From: Plectrocnemia conspersa | Lineage: Eukaryota > Arthropoda > Insecta > Trichoptera > Polycentropodidae | Assembly (NCBI GenBank): GCA_009617715.1 | Contig: VTFK01000592.1 | Coordinates: 62,001-126,000, forward strand | Direction of reading: 5' to 3' | DNA: 64,000 nt | Part shown: one piece after another, positions 48,672 through 58,620 of the stretch | Layout: every line of letters starts with the position of its first letter | Numbering within the stretch: position 1 is the first letter of the stretch | Notes under the pieces: generated by a model | Told to the model about the DNA's origin: nothing | Seen by the model: the letters and a program-made list of their open reading frames with translations, nothing else | Database searches by the model: none | Position numbers and translations under genes: made by a program

Positions 48672-49212
48672 AGGGTAGGTTAGGGTTTCAACAGCAAATG
48701 GACGTTTCGCAACTGTAAAATTTGAGCGTGGCAAATTAGTACCAATATATTACATTATAGTACTAATAAAATTAAATTAAAAGATTTATTCATATGGTGT
48801 TTTGCTACGTAAATACGTTTTAAAATTTAAACAGTTTAAATGCGAACGAGCGGCAGCGAGTGAGCGATGGTCAGAACAGTGAACACCCCATGAACACAAC
48901 AAATCAGGTTCTTGTAGGAATCATACGGCTTCTGTTTCAGTATGATAAGAGTTTGAACACGTTCATTTTCAATGAATATAAAATTATTTGTAAATAAATA
49001 AAATGTATAAATTTTTTTTTTAAATAAATTACACACTCAATATGAGAAAAGTGCTGAAAAATTTTGGCACTTGCTTATTATCACGGCGCCACGCTCAAAT
49101 TTTACAGTTGCGAAACGTCCATTTTCTGTTCAAACTCAAACTTAACCGAAATAAATGAACCATTATACTGTTACTATATTCGTTTAGGTGAGGTTTGGGT
49201 TTGAACAGCATA
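48672..49212. repeat. Inverted pair of CAGTTGCGAAACG repeats
   Basis: The segment 48680-48733 (ending GGACGTTTCGCAACTGTAAA, then ATTTGAGCGTGGC) is mirrored at 49088-49136 with about 94% identity by eye, around a 354-bp spacer. At 49185-49212 a further GGTTTGGGTTTGAACAGCAT marks the other side of the second copy. In this pair the repeat clearly extends beyond the CAACTGT end (AAAATTTGAGCGTGGC is shared), so that string is not the outer end of the unit here. Confidence 0.6.
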
Positions 49213-50558
49213 TCTATATTTTCATAGTATATGTTTTTTTATGTAGAATTTATTTAACTTTAGTTATATACAAAATATGACGATGAATATACTTTATGGT
49301 CTTATAATATGCGCATGCGCTCAACAGTGTAATTTCTTAGGTCCATTTCAAATTGATTTGCTACTAAACAAAAGCATTAATTATAATATTACTATCGTTT
49401 CAGATTTAAACATGCGAATGCGCTCATCTATATGTTTTCATCGGTCAGTATATCAACTATATTGAGACAAATCTGGTGAAATCGTCATTTTCGCCAAGCA
49501 AAATCACTCATCCGATTCTAAATCTGCCAACGTGCACAGTGCATATTCCCTGATGTACGACCGTTTGCGAAATTAGATGACAATTTCCGCTACAATTCCA
49601 ACTGGCGACATAAACTAGGGCGCAGTATCGATATTTGGTTATCACAAGGATTTCCGAATTGCATATATATATTTATATATAAAATAAGAATATCGGCCTG
49701 CAGTTTCATGTCTCTAAATTTAATGGATTTAAAGATGCCTAAAGCACAAAGCGATCGAACATCTGCGAATAATGTGCATATAAGGCACGCCCGCCGCAAT
49801 CAAGATCGAGTCGATTCTAGTCGGCATAGGGCCGCAATTGGTCCAGTCCTGGACGCCATGTGGGAGAGTCAGATAACAAAATTTAATAAGCAATTTATTA
49901 ATAAGCCACAACATGCCGGCGCTGTGCTGTACCAATTAAGCGCTCTCTGTACACGCACAAAATGGATGCGCAGAAGAAGACATGGGGGAACAGCGCCAAG
50001 GTTAGCCGGGCATTACTAGGAACGAGGGTGTTGAATTTTTCAAACGCATATGGCGGATCGGTTCTCAAACTATCGCTTTCGAGGGACAGATCCGATGGGG
50101 TTAAACAGGCAATGCCCAAAAGGATGGGGAGAGCCGAAAGAAACGGGGGACGAGGGTAGCTTCTGTATTTTTTAAATGAGAATATTTGTGCCTATAAGCA
50201 AATGGTGGGTTTTGTATCGAACGCGTTCCGAGAGATAAGAAGGGTATAGGTCTGAATCTGTTTATAGACATTCTGCAGATGACGACATATCGATTGTGGG
50301 TATTTAGACATTGTACTTGATATTTAGAGAGCGCTGACAGATAATGTCCTTTGCTTAATACAAGCTTTCAACACATTTGCCTCAGAAACCTTATCTACAT
50401 ATGGTAATGTATATCCAGAATGGCGTTACGGATAAATGCTGACATTCAACACCGGATGAGTCGATTATGTTTATTGTAAAAACATCTTGCTAATAGCTTA
50501 AATTAATAATAATAGATGAACCATTGTAAATGCTATGAATCTGAAACATATGGTAAGA
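49213..50558. other. Stretch with a GC-balanced patch, no supported gene
   Basis: An NRF-1-like palindrome TGCGCATGCGC lies at 49310-49320. The 103-codon plus frame at 49708-50019 (starting MSLNLMDLKMPKAQSDRTSA) overlaps minus-strand frames and resembles no family. It is left unassigned. Confidence 0.3.
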
Positions 50559-50640
50559 CAGTGGTCTCCACTTGGCGTGGTAGCTACTTTAAATTATATG
50601 GTAAAATAATTAAAGTATTTCGCATATAAAATAGGAGGAT
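50559..50640 (+). repeat. hAT (Charlie-like) element end, weak
   Basis: CAGTGGTCTCCACTTGGCGT is compatible with a hAT terminus (CAGTGGT-type). It lacks the GCGG(G/A)CC segment of the other copies, so it is the least certain of them. Confidence 0.35.
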
Positions 50641-50865
50641 CAGCAAAACTTAAGTATTAATTTAACAAGACTTTCTCAAAAATTAATAATATTATATATC
50701 AAAAGATTTGTGTAAAGCTACTAAAAAAAATAGTTGATTGCAAATTTCACAGTCAAAAAAACTATTACTTCAAGTTTATTATACGGCATAATTATGTGAT
50801 AGTTTTAGAACTATCGTTAGGTCAAGTACAAAATATTTTTCTCAAGGGAAAATAAGCTAAAAAAT

Positions 50866-51715
50866 AACAGACAGACGTCGCATTTCAAATATTGCTCCAT
50901 AGTGTATTTTAATAATATGATAGCTATTCTTACCGATATTACTACCGACGTCTGATATGAGAGTTTTGGTCAAAATGTATTCAAACCGAATTTTGGTCAA
51001 TAGGAGGGCGCAAAAACAATTATCACTTCTCAGAAGTAAAAAATTCACGTAAAAAGCAATAAAGTCGTGTCGGCGCCATCGCAGTGGGAACGCTCAGTAA
51101 CGAGCGTTCCCACTGCAAATTCGTCAAATTGGTCAAAATTCGATTTAGATGTGCTTCATTCGATTCTCACTAATATTGTTATACAATGTCTCGATATGAA
51201 CGCTAGATAAGAGAGGGACGACATGATTTTATTGATTTTAATGACGCTCCTTGAATTTTGCTAGAAAAATACCGCTGACTAACCAACTTAACCCTGGAAA
51301 AAGTTGAAATTACGTTCCTGCATTTGACACTTTGAACACGCGTGATTATTGACAGCTGTCTGATTTACAGTGCTGCCAACATAGGAAACTCGAATTGGAT
51401 TACTCTGTATAATGGCCAATTTACAAAAATTATGTTTAACTATAATAGTACAATTAGGTCTAATACAAGCATATAAAAATACAAAAAGGAAAAGTTGTAA
51501 CATATAAATAAACGAACAATAATATCTGCATGGAAAAACAAAAAAAAATCGGCACGATGTGACTATTTCCATATAGTAAATTCCTATATTATGTGTAAAA
51601 ATAATGGTGAAAGAAAAACAAAGGAGATGTTTAAAAACGTAATTCAAAATCATATCTTCATATGGAAGATTGCTTCGATAAATATCATAAGATGGACAAA
51701 TAATATAGTCATTGC
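50866..51715 (+). repeat. Dispersed repeat with palindrome, copy B
   Basis: It shares the ordered blocks listed for 39523-40175. Here the outer arms of the big palindrome are lost on one side, while the inner hairpin is longer: GCAGTGGGAACGCTC is mirrored as GAGCGTTCCCACTGC around 51083-51118. About 230 bp of different sequence (51190-51470) lies between the two halves. Confidence 0.6.
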
Positions 51716-52920
51716 ATTCTTGGGGGTTTTTTTACTTTCAGGTAATGTTCCCAACATCTGGATAGTGTACAGGGTATTTCCTAAATACATTATATATGAA
51801 TAATAGGTAAGAAGCCTAAGTTTTGTGATTAAATAAATTGAACCTCAGTGGATTCAATAAGAAAAAAGTTTTTGTCCGGTATAGGTTAAGCTTCTGTAAG
51901 TTGTTAATATCCTGTCGAGTGCTTAGGCTGATAATGACGATGTATAATGAATTATTTCAGATATAATGTCATCGCACAATAAACAATGCTTTGTCATCTA
52001 ATTCGTTAACAAGATAATTTACATTTAGCTTTAAAAGTACATTTGAAGTCCAGTGCTCCCTTCTCTTCTAGCTTTGAAAATGACAAGACTCCAAAGATAC
52101 CCTTTTTATTGTTTGAGCAAATTTCATTTATCGAATTGTTTGGGAACATCTAAGCATTAATTTTCGGTCATGACAATGCAATGTAAAATAATACAATAAC
52201 CACAATAATGTGGAACCATATTGTGATTCTTTCTTCCTGATAATAGACATTGATTTAAATACATAGATAGGTATTTAAATCAAATAATGGATTTGATAAA
52301 TTTGTGATGTAGTAATAAAAAAGCAACTTATGTGTATATAATAAGTGTACGAAAAAATAAGGCTAAAACATTATATAGATAAAAGCAAGACAAAGTTTTG
52401 GAGATTTCCATTTTTTATAAATAAACTGAACTGTATATAGTTCTTTTATTATGGTTTTTTTAATCTATAATTCAATAAGGATAATTCTTTCATTTAATAT
52501 TTTTGACGAAAATATATTTATATTTTATCTGAATTATCCATTCACTGTAATGAATATTTTTAAAAAGTAAAACATAATCTTGAATGCGAGATTACTTTGA
52601 TTTAATTAAATTATTATATATCTTTACAAAGTATTTTTCTTAACGTTCGCTCTGTTTATTTATTTATGTATAAATTTGGGAAAATTATTTATTTTCTTCC
52701 CTATAGATACAAATTAGTTGAATGTAATAATGCAAATTAATGCAATGTATTTAATAATCATATGATAAATATTATTTTATAACTCCACGCATTCTCAGGT
52801 ACAAAAGAGCAGATGATGCGAGGAATATATAACAGTTCTAAGGAATTCACGACATTTAAAAATCGAATTATGCATACATACAGTGCTTTAAATCAAATAA
52901 TAGTTTACAGAATTATTAAT
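51716..52920. other. AT-rich stretch without recognised gene
   Basis: A plus-strand TTTTTTTACTTTCAG|GTAATG near 51743 looks like a weak ratchet site but lies on the opposite strand from the supported ones. Nothing else was recognised. Confidence 0.35.
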
Positions 52921-52975
52921 TAAAAATTATGATGTTAAAAAAAATAAAGCGATTTTTTTAACATCATAATTTTTA
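52921..52975. repeat. AT-rich hairpin with arms of about 23 bp
   Basis: TAAAAATTATGATGTTAAAA is mirrored almost perfectly after a loop of about 8 nt (centre near 52948). It is probably the remnant of a small inverted-repeat element. It is too AT-rich and short-looped to be a convincing miRNA precursor. Confidence 0.55.
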
Positions 52976-53124
52976 AATAATTTTAATTTGTTTTATTTTT
53001 GAACTTGCTATTTGAAATTCTACATGAATATTTTAGTGAAAATTACTTTTAATTGAGATAGAAAGAGGTGAAATTCAAAGGTGGGGGATGAAACAATAAT
53101 ATTTTCACATACATCATATTATAT

Positions 53125-53310
53125 TTAATGTAAATTTCCCGTTGTAACTTGACAGGCCCAATGCGTTACAACGGGGTAAACACAATAAATACATTTTATT
53201 ATTTTTAAGCTATAATTATAGTTTACAATCAAAGTATGTCACTATGCACGATCCACTTAGCCCGATTTTATTTAATTATTCAGCTGTGATATTGGGAAAA
53301 TCTAGGAAAA
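53125..53310 (-). repeat. SINE copy lacking its head
   Basis: On the minus strand this segment carries AATAAAATCGGGCTAAGT and then GTTTACCCCGTTGTAACGCA and CAAGTTACAACGGGAAATTT. It preserves both arms of the 3' hairpin (CCCGTTGTAAC with GTTACAACGGG). The tRNA-like head is missing. Confidence 0.65.
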
Positions 53311-53999
53311 CTATTGATAAATAAATGTTAATTATGAACTAGCAGACACAATAGAATTTAAAAATATCGTGATTGTAAAAATAAATATGCATTATATGTT
53401 TTTAATCTAAAGCAAATATGATAAATTGAATGAAACAATTGATTAAGAGCAAATAACATGTAGTATTAAACAAAAAGCAAAGATATCTCGCATGATCTAG
53501 CATTCTAACGGTGAACGATTTACCGAAACTCATTTCCGCAATGAATCCAAAACCCCATGTAAATAGTCAGTAATCACTCCACTAATGTATTTAAATATTT
53601 TCAAGTCTCTAGAATATAATAAAAAGCTAGATTAAACAACTATTGTACACGTACATGTTATTTATGTACAGTAGTGGGCCAATATTTGATCATTGCAGCA
53701 CTCCAGAGCATGTTAATATGTTTAATATTTTGAGATTTGCATTTAACAGTTGTTGTTTATTACATTAGTTGAATCGCAAACTTACTCGTTCAATAATTTT
53801 GTGGCTTGATACAATATAGTTCGCATTCTACTGTACTCAATATTTTGGCATGTACAAAAAAGTGTAATTACTTCAAAATATATTTATTAATTACTGACCC
53901 AATTAACTAATTATTTTTATTAAATATATAATGTTACAGTGAAATGTTTTAACTATAACGGAGCAAACTTTCTCCACGAAATGAATACATTAAAATATA

Positions 54000-54245
54000 A
54001 AAATATAGCTCTTCATCATTATTTTACACACATGACATTTTCTATGAACTGAGAATTATTTATAAACAATATATACAACCTAGCTCGATTTGAATTAATA
54101 ATCACAATATTAATCTGTGAGATTAGAAAAATCTGCAAGTCAATCAAGATATATTCTGATCTGTCATATGGGATTCGAACCCAGGTTTTTTGGGTATTAG
54201 TCATCAAAAAATATCAATAGTCTATCGCATTGGTACAAATTATAA
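54000..54245 (-). repeat. SINE copy, head and body
   Basis: The minus strand contains GATGACTAATACCC, then CCTGGGTTCGAATCCCATAT. This is a perfect RNA polymerase III B-box (GGTTCGAATCC) in a tRNA-like T-arm, preceded by an anticodon-arm-like CTAATAC loop. The body (TTGACTTGCAGATTTT, TCACAGATTAATATTGTGAT, AATTCAAATCGAGCTAGG) aligns with the copy at 55880-56245. The 3' hairpin is missing. A tRNA gene is excluded because no acceptor stem or proper D-arm is present. Confidence 0.65.
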
Positions 54246-54574
54246 CGATTGAGCATGTTTCAAATATTGTAGTATAATATAATTTACTGATTAAATATAT
54301 TTGCTCGAGATTCGCAGATTGAGAAACACAAAAATGTAGAAAATCAAAATGACACTAAATAATGCTATGTTGAATTGAAAAATTTTCGGGTAAAAGGGTC
54401 AATAATTGATAATAAATTTTGCTTTTTGAGATTAAACATTAATTTGTCATCAACGTCATGACATTGGTTCGCAATTCTGGAATTTACTTTTTAGGTTTGA
54501 TTAATATTATTTTTAGTGATAAAAAAGCTTTTAGGTAAAACACATATTTGTAAATGCGCAGTCATACAAATGTT

Positions 54575-54640
54575 CCATATTGCACGAAAGGGTGGGGGGC
54601 TACGGTCCGCGTACCGCACTTTGAGAAGCGCCGCTCTAAG
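54575..54640 (-). repeat. hAT (Charlie-like) element end
   Basis: The minus strand reads GGCGCTTCTCAAAGTGCGGT, then ACGCGGACC, very close to the generic CAGCGGTTCTCAAA...GGTACGCGGACC terminus of Charlie-type hAT elements. The rest of the element is not recognisable. Confidence 0.6.
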
Positions 54641-55042
54641 CGGAGAGAAGCGCCTCGTGCGTTTTGTTTATTTTGGTTACGACTCGCGGGCATGCTCGAG
54701 ACGTTTGGGCCAAAAAAATAAAATAACAGCGAGCTTTCGAGCAAAAAGATGCGCACGCACAGCCAAAACGTCTCCTTGAACTTCTGCAATCGTTAATTTT
54801 GACCTTTTATCGTTATCGGCGACGTCGTCCGAGTTTATTTACTCCCACCGCCCCGGAGTTAAGGGGGGAGGGGGGTGGATGCTGGGCGAATCGTCGCGCG
54901 TTATGGCTAATATTTTGAGCGGACATGTGCGTGACGTTTAGCAAAAAACGCGTCGCGCCGCCATGACGATTATGATCGAAACGAAAACACATTCCTGCGG
55001 GACGCGTCCCGACACGCCCACGACGGGAGCCGAGATACTCAC

Positions 55043-55273
55043 AGGATAGTACATCCCCTGCGGCGGAAGGAAGAAGGCCCCCGAGCCCCACAGTTTGGTG
55101 GCCGTGTCCGGACTATTGGCGCATAAAAAGAGTCCGCCGCCCTGCAGCTGAGGGCTCGTCATCCGCGGCGCGTCGTCCGCCAGTTCGTCGGTCGCCGTTA
55201 CGGACCGAACTGAGCTCTGCCGCGAGTCGACGGCCCGACGCACACCGCCGCCGCCGCCGTCACCGCTGCGCAT
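55043..55273 (-). CDS. First coding exon of an unidentified gene
   Basis: The exon opens at the first ATG after an in-frame TGA 27 nt upstream and runs 77 codons to a strong donor, TATCCT|GTGAGTAT, ending in phase 0. The first 37 residues are G/R/S-rich and look disordered (MRSGDGGGGGVRRAVDSRQS). A second ATG, codon 38 at 55162, starts the more ordered part: MTSPQLQGGGLFLCANSPDT and then KLWGSGAFFLPPQGMYYP. Neither ATG has a purine at -3, and the NRF-1-like palindrome overlaps the first one. Transcription may therefore start close by, and codon 38 may be the real start. I do not recognise the protein. The Y/P/Q-rich end before a huge intron is reminiscent of the N-termini of RNA-binding or transcription regulators, which is only an impression. 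It lies in the most CpG-dense part of the window. Confidence 0.65.
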
Positions 55274-55278
55274 GCGCG
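55267..55278. promoter_or_regulatory. NRF-1/Ewg-type palindromic site
   Basis: TGCGCATGCGCG contains the full palindrome GCGCATGCGC bound by NRF-1 in vertebrates and by its fly homologue Erect wing. Such sites usually lie close to start sites of TATA-less promoters. Here it overlaps codon 1 of the exon at 55043-55273. Confidence 0.5.
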
Positions 55279-55560
55279 CTCTCGCACGCCCGCCGATTCA
55301 AACTCAGATTCGAATCTTCGCGCCTCCCGGACCGACCGCGCGACTCTCTCCGAATAAAATGAACGAAATCATCGAAAAGCCCTTCATTTTTTAGTTAACG
55401 TTGAAGGTCGCGTCTAAAACGTATTCAACAGAGCCGATGACGCCATTAAACGCGTGAGTGCGAGCGAGACGGATGCGGATCAATGAAACGGCAGCCTTTA
55501 CGAGATTCGCACGCCGTTTCGCCACCCCGCACTTTCCGTCAACACAGTAACACCCCTATT
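55274..55560 (-). promoter_or_regulatory. CpG-dense putative promoter / 5' UTR
   Basis: This block is strongly enriched in CG dinucleotides relative to the rest of the window and lies immediately upstream of the first coding exon. It holds the 12-bp palindrome AGATTCGAATCT (55309-55320) and no clear TATA box. The exact start site cannot be seen. Confidence 0.5.
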
Positions 55561-55879
55561 AAAAATATAATCTAAAACAAAATAAAAATGCAATATTTTT
55601 TATAAACTCAATTCTAGCTATAAACGTTTTTTATCATCAATTAAAAATGTCGAGCGACATCAGCGATATCTAGCGGCGCTGCACGCAATCACGGCGTCCT
55701 GTCGGTAAAGCAGGACACCGTTCTCGTAGTTAAGCTCTCAACGCCACTGGCCAATTATTTTTTATAAATTTCGTTACTGGCAATCAAGACACATTTATTT
55801 TATTACATTTTCGCGCTAAATGTTTTGCAAAATGGATAACCATGATCACGCATAGTAACTTCTATTAAATATATATATA

Positions 55880-56245
55880 AAATATTGTAAATCTTCCGTT
55901 ACAACCAGGTAAACATAAACCACAACTACTAAATAGTGAGACACCGGACTGTAAATCAGTAACATCTTTTTTATTAATTATAAAATAATTTTACAGCTTA
56001 CATTCAATAAATATCACCATTCATGACATAGTTCGATTTTATTTTATTTATTCAACACGAGATGAATAACATCTGCTAATATTTAATCTGTGATTATCAA
56101 TCGAAATCATAAATATTTAATGATCACTAATTCCGATCTCCCACTTGATAGAAATAGAAAAACATAAATATTCATATGGGATTAGAACTTAGATCTTTCA
56201 GGCATTAGTCACCGACTTCTTATACCAAAATCTATAGTTTTTTAT
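55880..56245 (-). mobile_element. tRNA-derived SINE, nearly complete copy
   Basis: On the minus strand the element starts with a tRNA-like head (GGTATAAGAAGTCGGTGACT, then AGTTCTAATCCCATATG, a decayed B-box). A body follows with AATCACAGATTAAATATT and AAAATCGAACTATGTC, and it ends GTTTACCTGGTTGTAACGGA with AGATTTACAATA. Comparison with the copies at 26.4, 46.5, 53.1 and 54.1 kb gives a family of about 350-400 bp whose 3' end is a hairpin (CCCGTTGTAAC/GTTACAACGGG). In this copy the hairpin interior is deleted. I know of no named family to assign it to. Confidence 0.65.
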
Positions 56246-56308
56246 AATATGATATATCGCTTTATTTTAAACGAAAATAATGTATGTATTACTGCTGTAA
56301 CTCTACAC

Positions 56309-56360
56309 CAGGGGTAGCCAAAGTGTATACCGCGGTCGACATATTATGAATTACATTTAT
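56309..56360 (+). repeat. hAT (Charlie-like) element end
   Basis: CAGGGGTAGCCAAAGTGTAT, then ACCGCGGTCGAC, has the layout of a hAT terminus and is related in pattern to the one at 3557. No right end was recognised. Confidence 0.5.
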
Positions 56361-56786
56361 GCACAAACACCTTACATTAATGCACAAACAACTCGTTTTA
56401 TGGAACAAGGTATTTATTTAAATGCATATATCTCTCAAAACTAATCCCTGTTAAATAGCACATTTTTTTGATAATGCTATCTTCGTTTAAATATAAATTT
56501 TAGGACCGTAATGGCAGCAAAACTATGTATTCCATTTAATGTAGTTTTCTTGTTTATATTTAAGAGATTAATGTCAGTTTGTTTAAGACAGCGAGAACTA
56601 GTTATGACGGCTATTATAAATATTTTTAAGATATGAATTTCATTAGTATATAGAATGAAAAATAGAATGATCGGAGAGAACTACCATGCGGATCCCAGGT
56701 GGAATTTTACTCGGTATTGAGGGTTTATTATTTAACTAAACAACATAACTTTGACCTTTTAGGTAAATATAAGGCCGTCAGTTCGA

Positions 56787-56930
56787 GAGCTATCAATTTC
56801 ATCGTTATTCATAATTGAGAAAGAGATGGCAAATTTGGGTATACCCCCCCCCCCCCCCTACTAATAGCTCTAAAGCATTCGATACGGATATATGTTCGAT
56901 ATACATCATTACTCCGATTAATTGATAAAT
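56787..56930 (+). repeat. Repeat shared with the interior of the 43.6-kb MITE
   Basis: TTCATAATTGAGAAAG, TAGCTCTAAAGCATTCGATA and CGGATATATGTTCGATATAC follow the order of 43628-43730. A homopolymer run of about 16 C (56845-56860) interrupts it where the other copy has GTTCGCCCTACC. Confidence 0.55.
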
Positions 56931-57834
56931 ATAAAAAAAAGATTATAATGATTTTAATTTCTATGAATTAGTTAAAAATATAAACAGGAGTAATGATAAG
57001 AATATCAAATTATTTTTCCTTCTTTACTTTGTTCTTCCCAATTAAATTGATAAAAAGTTTTTTGTTAAAAAACAAAAAGTATGTTTGTAAATTTAATTAT
57101 AACATTCAAATTAATGTGTATCATAATTACTATTTTACTATCATAATACTTAATCTATTTTGAAAATATACTTTTAGGAGGGATTCACTAATACAGCTAA
57201 ATTGAGCAGACAATTAGTCTTATTTTTAAGGCAGAAAAGGTGCGAGAATATTTTTTAGTAAAATACATATTTTTATTTTATTATATATCCATCACTTTAT
57301 AAGCATATTTATTAATCATAACAAAATTCCCTTTATCATAAACTAGTAAAGTGTTACTAACTTTTCCATAGATAAGGCAAAAATAAATAGTAAGCAATAT
57401 CTTTTGACATTTTTCATTGTGATAAAATATTATCTGCATTAAACAAGAACCACATCAAAATGTATTAAAAATAATATTTATTTATTTTTCTGGCATCTAT
57501 ATTTTATTTAGTATACATACATTATATAATACCCGTGTATACTAAAACATTGTGTGGTATTAACACCATGAATATAGCGAATCTTCTCAAATTACGACTC
57601 TCTAAATTGCAGCACCTTGCTCAATTAACATTATACATATAAAGATATTTGAGCTTCGGTGTGCCGAAACACTGCTTTTAAGCATATACAACGACAAACG
57701 TATTTGCACTGCACATCTGTGCTCCAAAAGGTATGGATAACATTAAAATAGCAATGGATTCCAATATAAACGCAACGATTGGTCAATTTGCCTTAAGAAA
57801 ATTGCTAGCCAGCTAGCAAAGATTCGAAGTAGTA
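56931..57834. other. AT-rich stretch without recognised gene
   Basis: Nothing coding or repetitive was recognised between the repeat and the MITE fragment. Confidence 0.35.
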
Positions 57835-57964
57835 TTTTAGCGCATTCAGGGATAAGTACCACACTATTCCATCGATTCCATCGCAAATATGCCGCCCCCA
57901 AGCAAGTGCCGCCAGTGGCCCTTGCTAGAGGGCACCTCGCCCCACCGCCACGCTCACGCCACTG
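57835..57964 (-). repeat. CAGTGGCG-family hAT MITE, fragment
   Basis: The minus strand from 57964 reads CAGTGGCGTGAGCGTGGCGG and later GGCGGCACTTGCTTGGGGGC, GGCATATTTGCGATGGAATC, as in 60700-60790. An inner duplication (GCCACTGGCGG) shows some rearrangement, and the other end is missing. Confidence 0.65.
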
Positions 57965-58325
57965 TGTGCCGAGTCATCTAAATTTCTTTGATTATCGATG
58001 TCGATCTGTAATCAACTATATTCTCTTTAAAGCGTTGAAACTATTTATAAACATCAATTTTTGATATTTTTCCAAGTTAGAAACGAAAAGCGCGCCGTTT
58101 ACAAAAATGGAACGGTCCATTTCAAGACCTATTATTTTTTAATAAATTTAATGACGATGCACATTTTGAATTTATAGCCATACATTTTGCCGTTACAAAA
58201 CAAAATGGGAATTATAACCTATTCGTCATATTAAAATAAAAAAGCTCTTCGCCACCGATCATGCAAAAATGGAACCGTCCAATTGCGTAAGTTCATAAAC
58301 GAAAATAATGTCACAATGTGTTTAC

Positions 58326-58451
58326 CTCGCTTTCGCTCAAAAAGAGGCTCAGTTCTTGACAGATCTCCTCATATTCGTAAACCATCTCGATAAGCATCTT
58401 CTTACGTCTCACTTCCCTTGCGATTATATTATTAACGTCTTCGAAAGACAT
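58326..58451 (-). CDS. First coding exon of an unidentified small helical protein
   Basis: The ATG at 58451 sits in the context GTCAAAATG, an excellent insect start context, with an in-frame TAA only 12 nt upstream. The exon has 42 codons and ends at the donor AGCGAG|GTAAAC in phase 0. It begins MSFEDVNNIIAREVRRKKML and continues with IEMVYEYEEICQELSLFLSE, a charged helix likely to form a coiled coil or bind a partner. Codon composition is more GC-balanced than the surroundings. I do not recognise the family. The next exon should lie at lower coordinates. Tandem, same-strand placement 3 kb before the exon at 55273 and equal phase allow both to be alternative first exons of one gene, or this to be a separate small gene. 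Confidence 0.75.
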
Positions 58452-58620
58452 TTTGACACTTTAAAACGCGCGCGACCCTACGCCGGCCGGATTGACACTC
58501 GCGCCGCCTAGCGTCGAACGGGTGAAACCACCCGAGGAAAATAAGTTTTCGTTCGCGCGCGCGACCCTAGATGGCAATAATTCGGCCATGACCGAGGGAT
58601 GTTTTTTTAATTATTTACAT
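58452..58620 (-). promoter_or_regulatory. CpG-rich putative promoter with a duplicated motif
   Basis: The block upstream of the exon is CG-rich. GCGCGCGACCCTA occurs at 58468-58480 and again at 58557-58569, the second running into CCCTAGATGGCA, which resembles a CTCF-type core. No TATA box is evident. The start site cannot be placed. Confidence 0.45.

Larger units (their letters stand above)
1..55042 (-). other. Inferred giant first intron
   Basis: The donor at 55042 opens leftward, and no acceptor-bounded coding exon on the same strand could be supported down to coordinate 1 (only the tentative 37960-38101). Two ratchet-point candidates on the same strand subdivide the interval into parts of about 16.9, 30.1 and more than 8 kb. 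The interval also holds nearly all the transposon relics. It could instead contain undetected short exons or nested genes, so the span is an inference. Confidence 0.4.

Noticed and set aside
49708..50019. 103-codon plus-strand frame as a gene
   Set aside because: No family resemblance was seen, opposing frames overlap it, and no exon boundary is convincing.
51288..51653. 121-codon minus-strand frame as a gene
   Set aside because: It runs through copy B of a dispersed repeat, and the frame is not kept in copy A.
51730..51760. Plus-strand TTTTACTTTCAG|GTAATG as a ratchet site
   Set aside because: The strand is wrong for the gene and the donor half is weak (GTAATG). It also lies at the edge of a dispersed repeat.
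54150..54220. tRNA gene on the minus strand around the perfect B-box
   Set aside because: There is no acceptor-stem pairing or normal D-arm, and the same sequence with a shared downstream body recurs at 56.2 kb, so it is a SINE head.
58040..58290. Minus-strand frame with EMDRSIFVNGALFVSNLEKY as exon 2 of the 58.4-kb gene
   Set aside because: The possible acceptor (AATAATAG) is weak and gives the wrong phase for the phase-0 donor. The sequence is also partly duplicated nearby (GGAACGGTCC/GGAACCGTCC at 58110 and 58271), which suggests a repeat.
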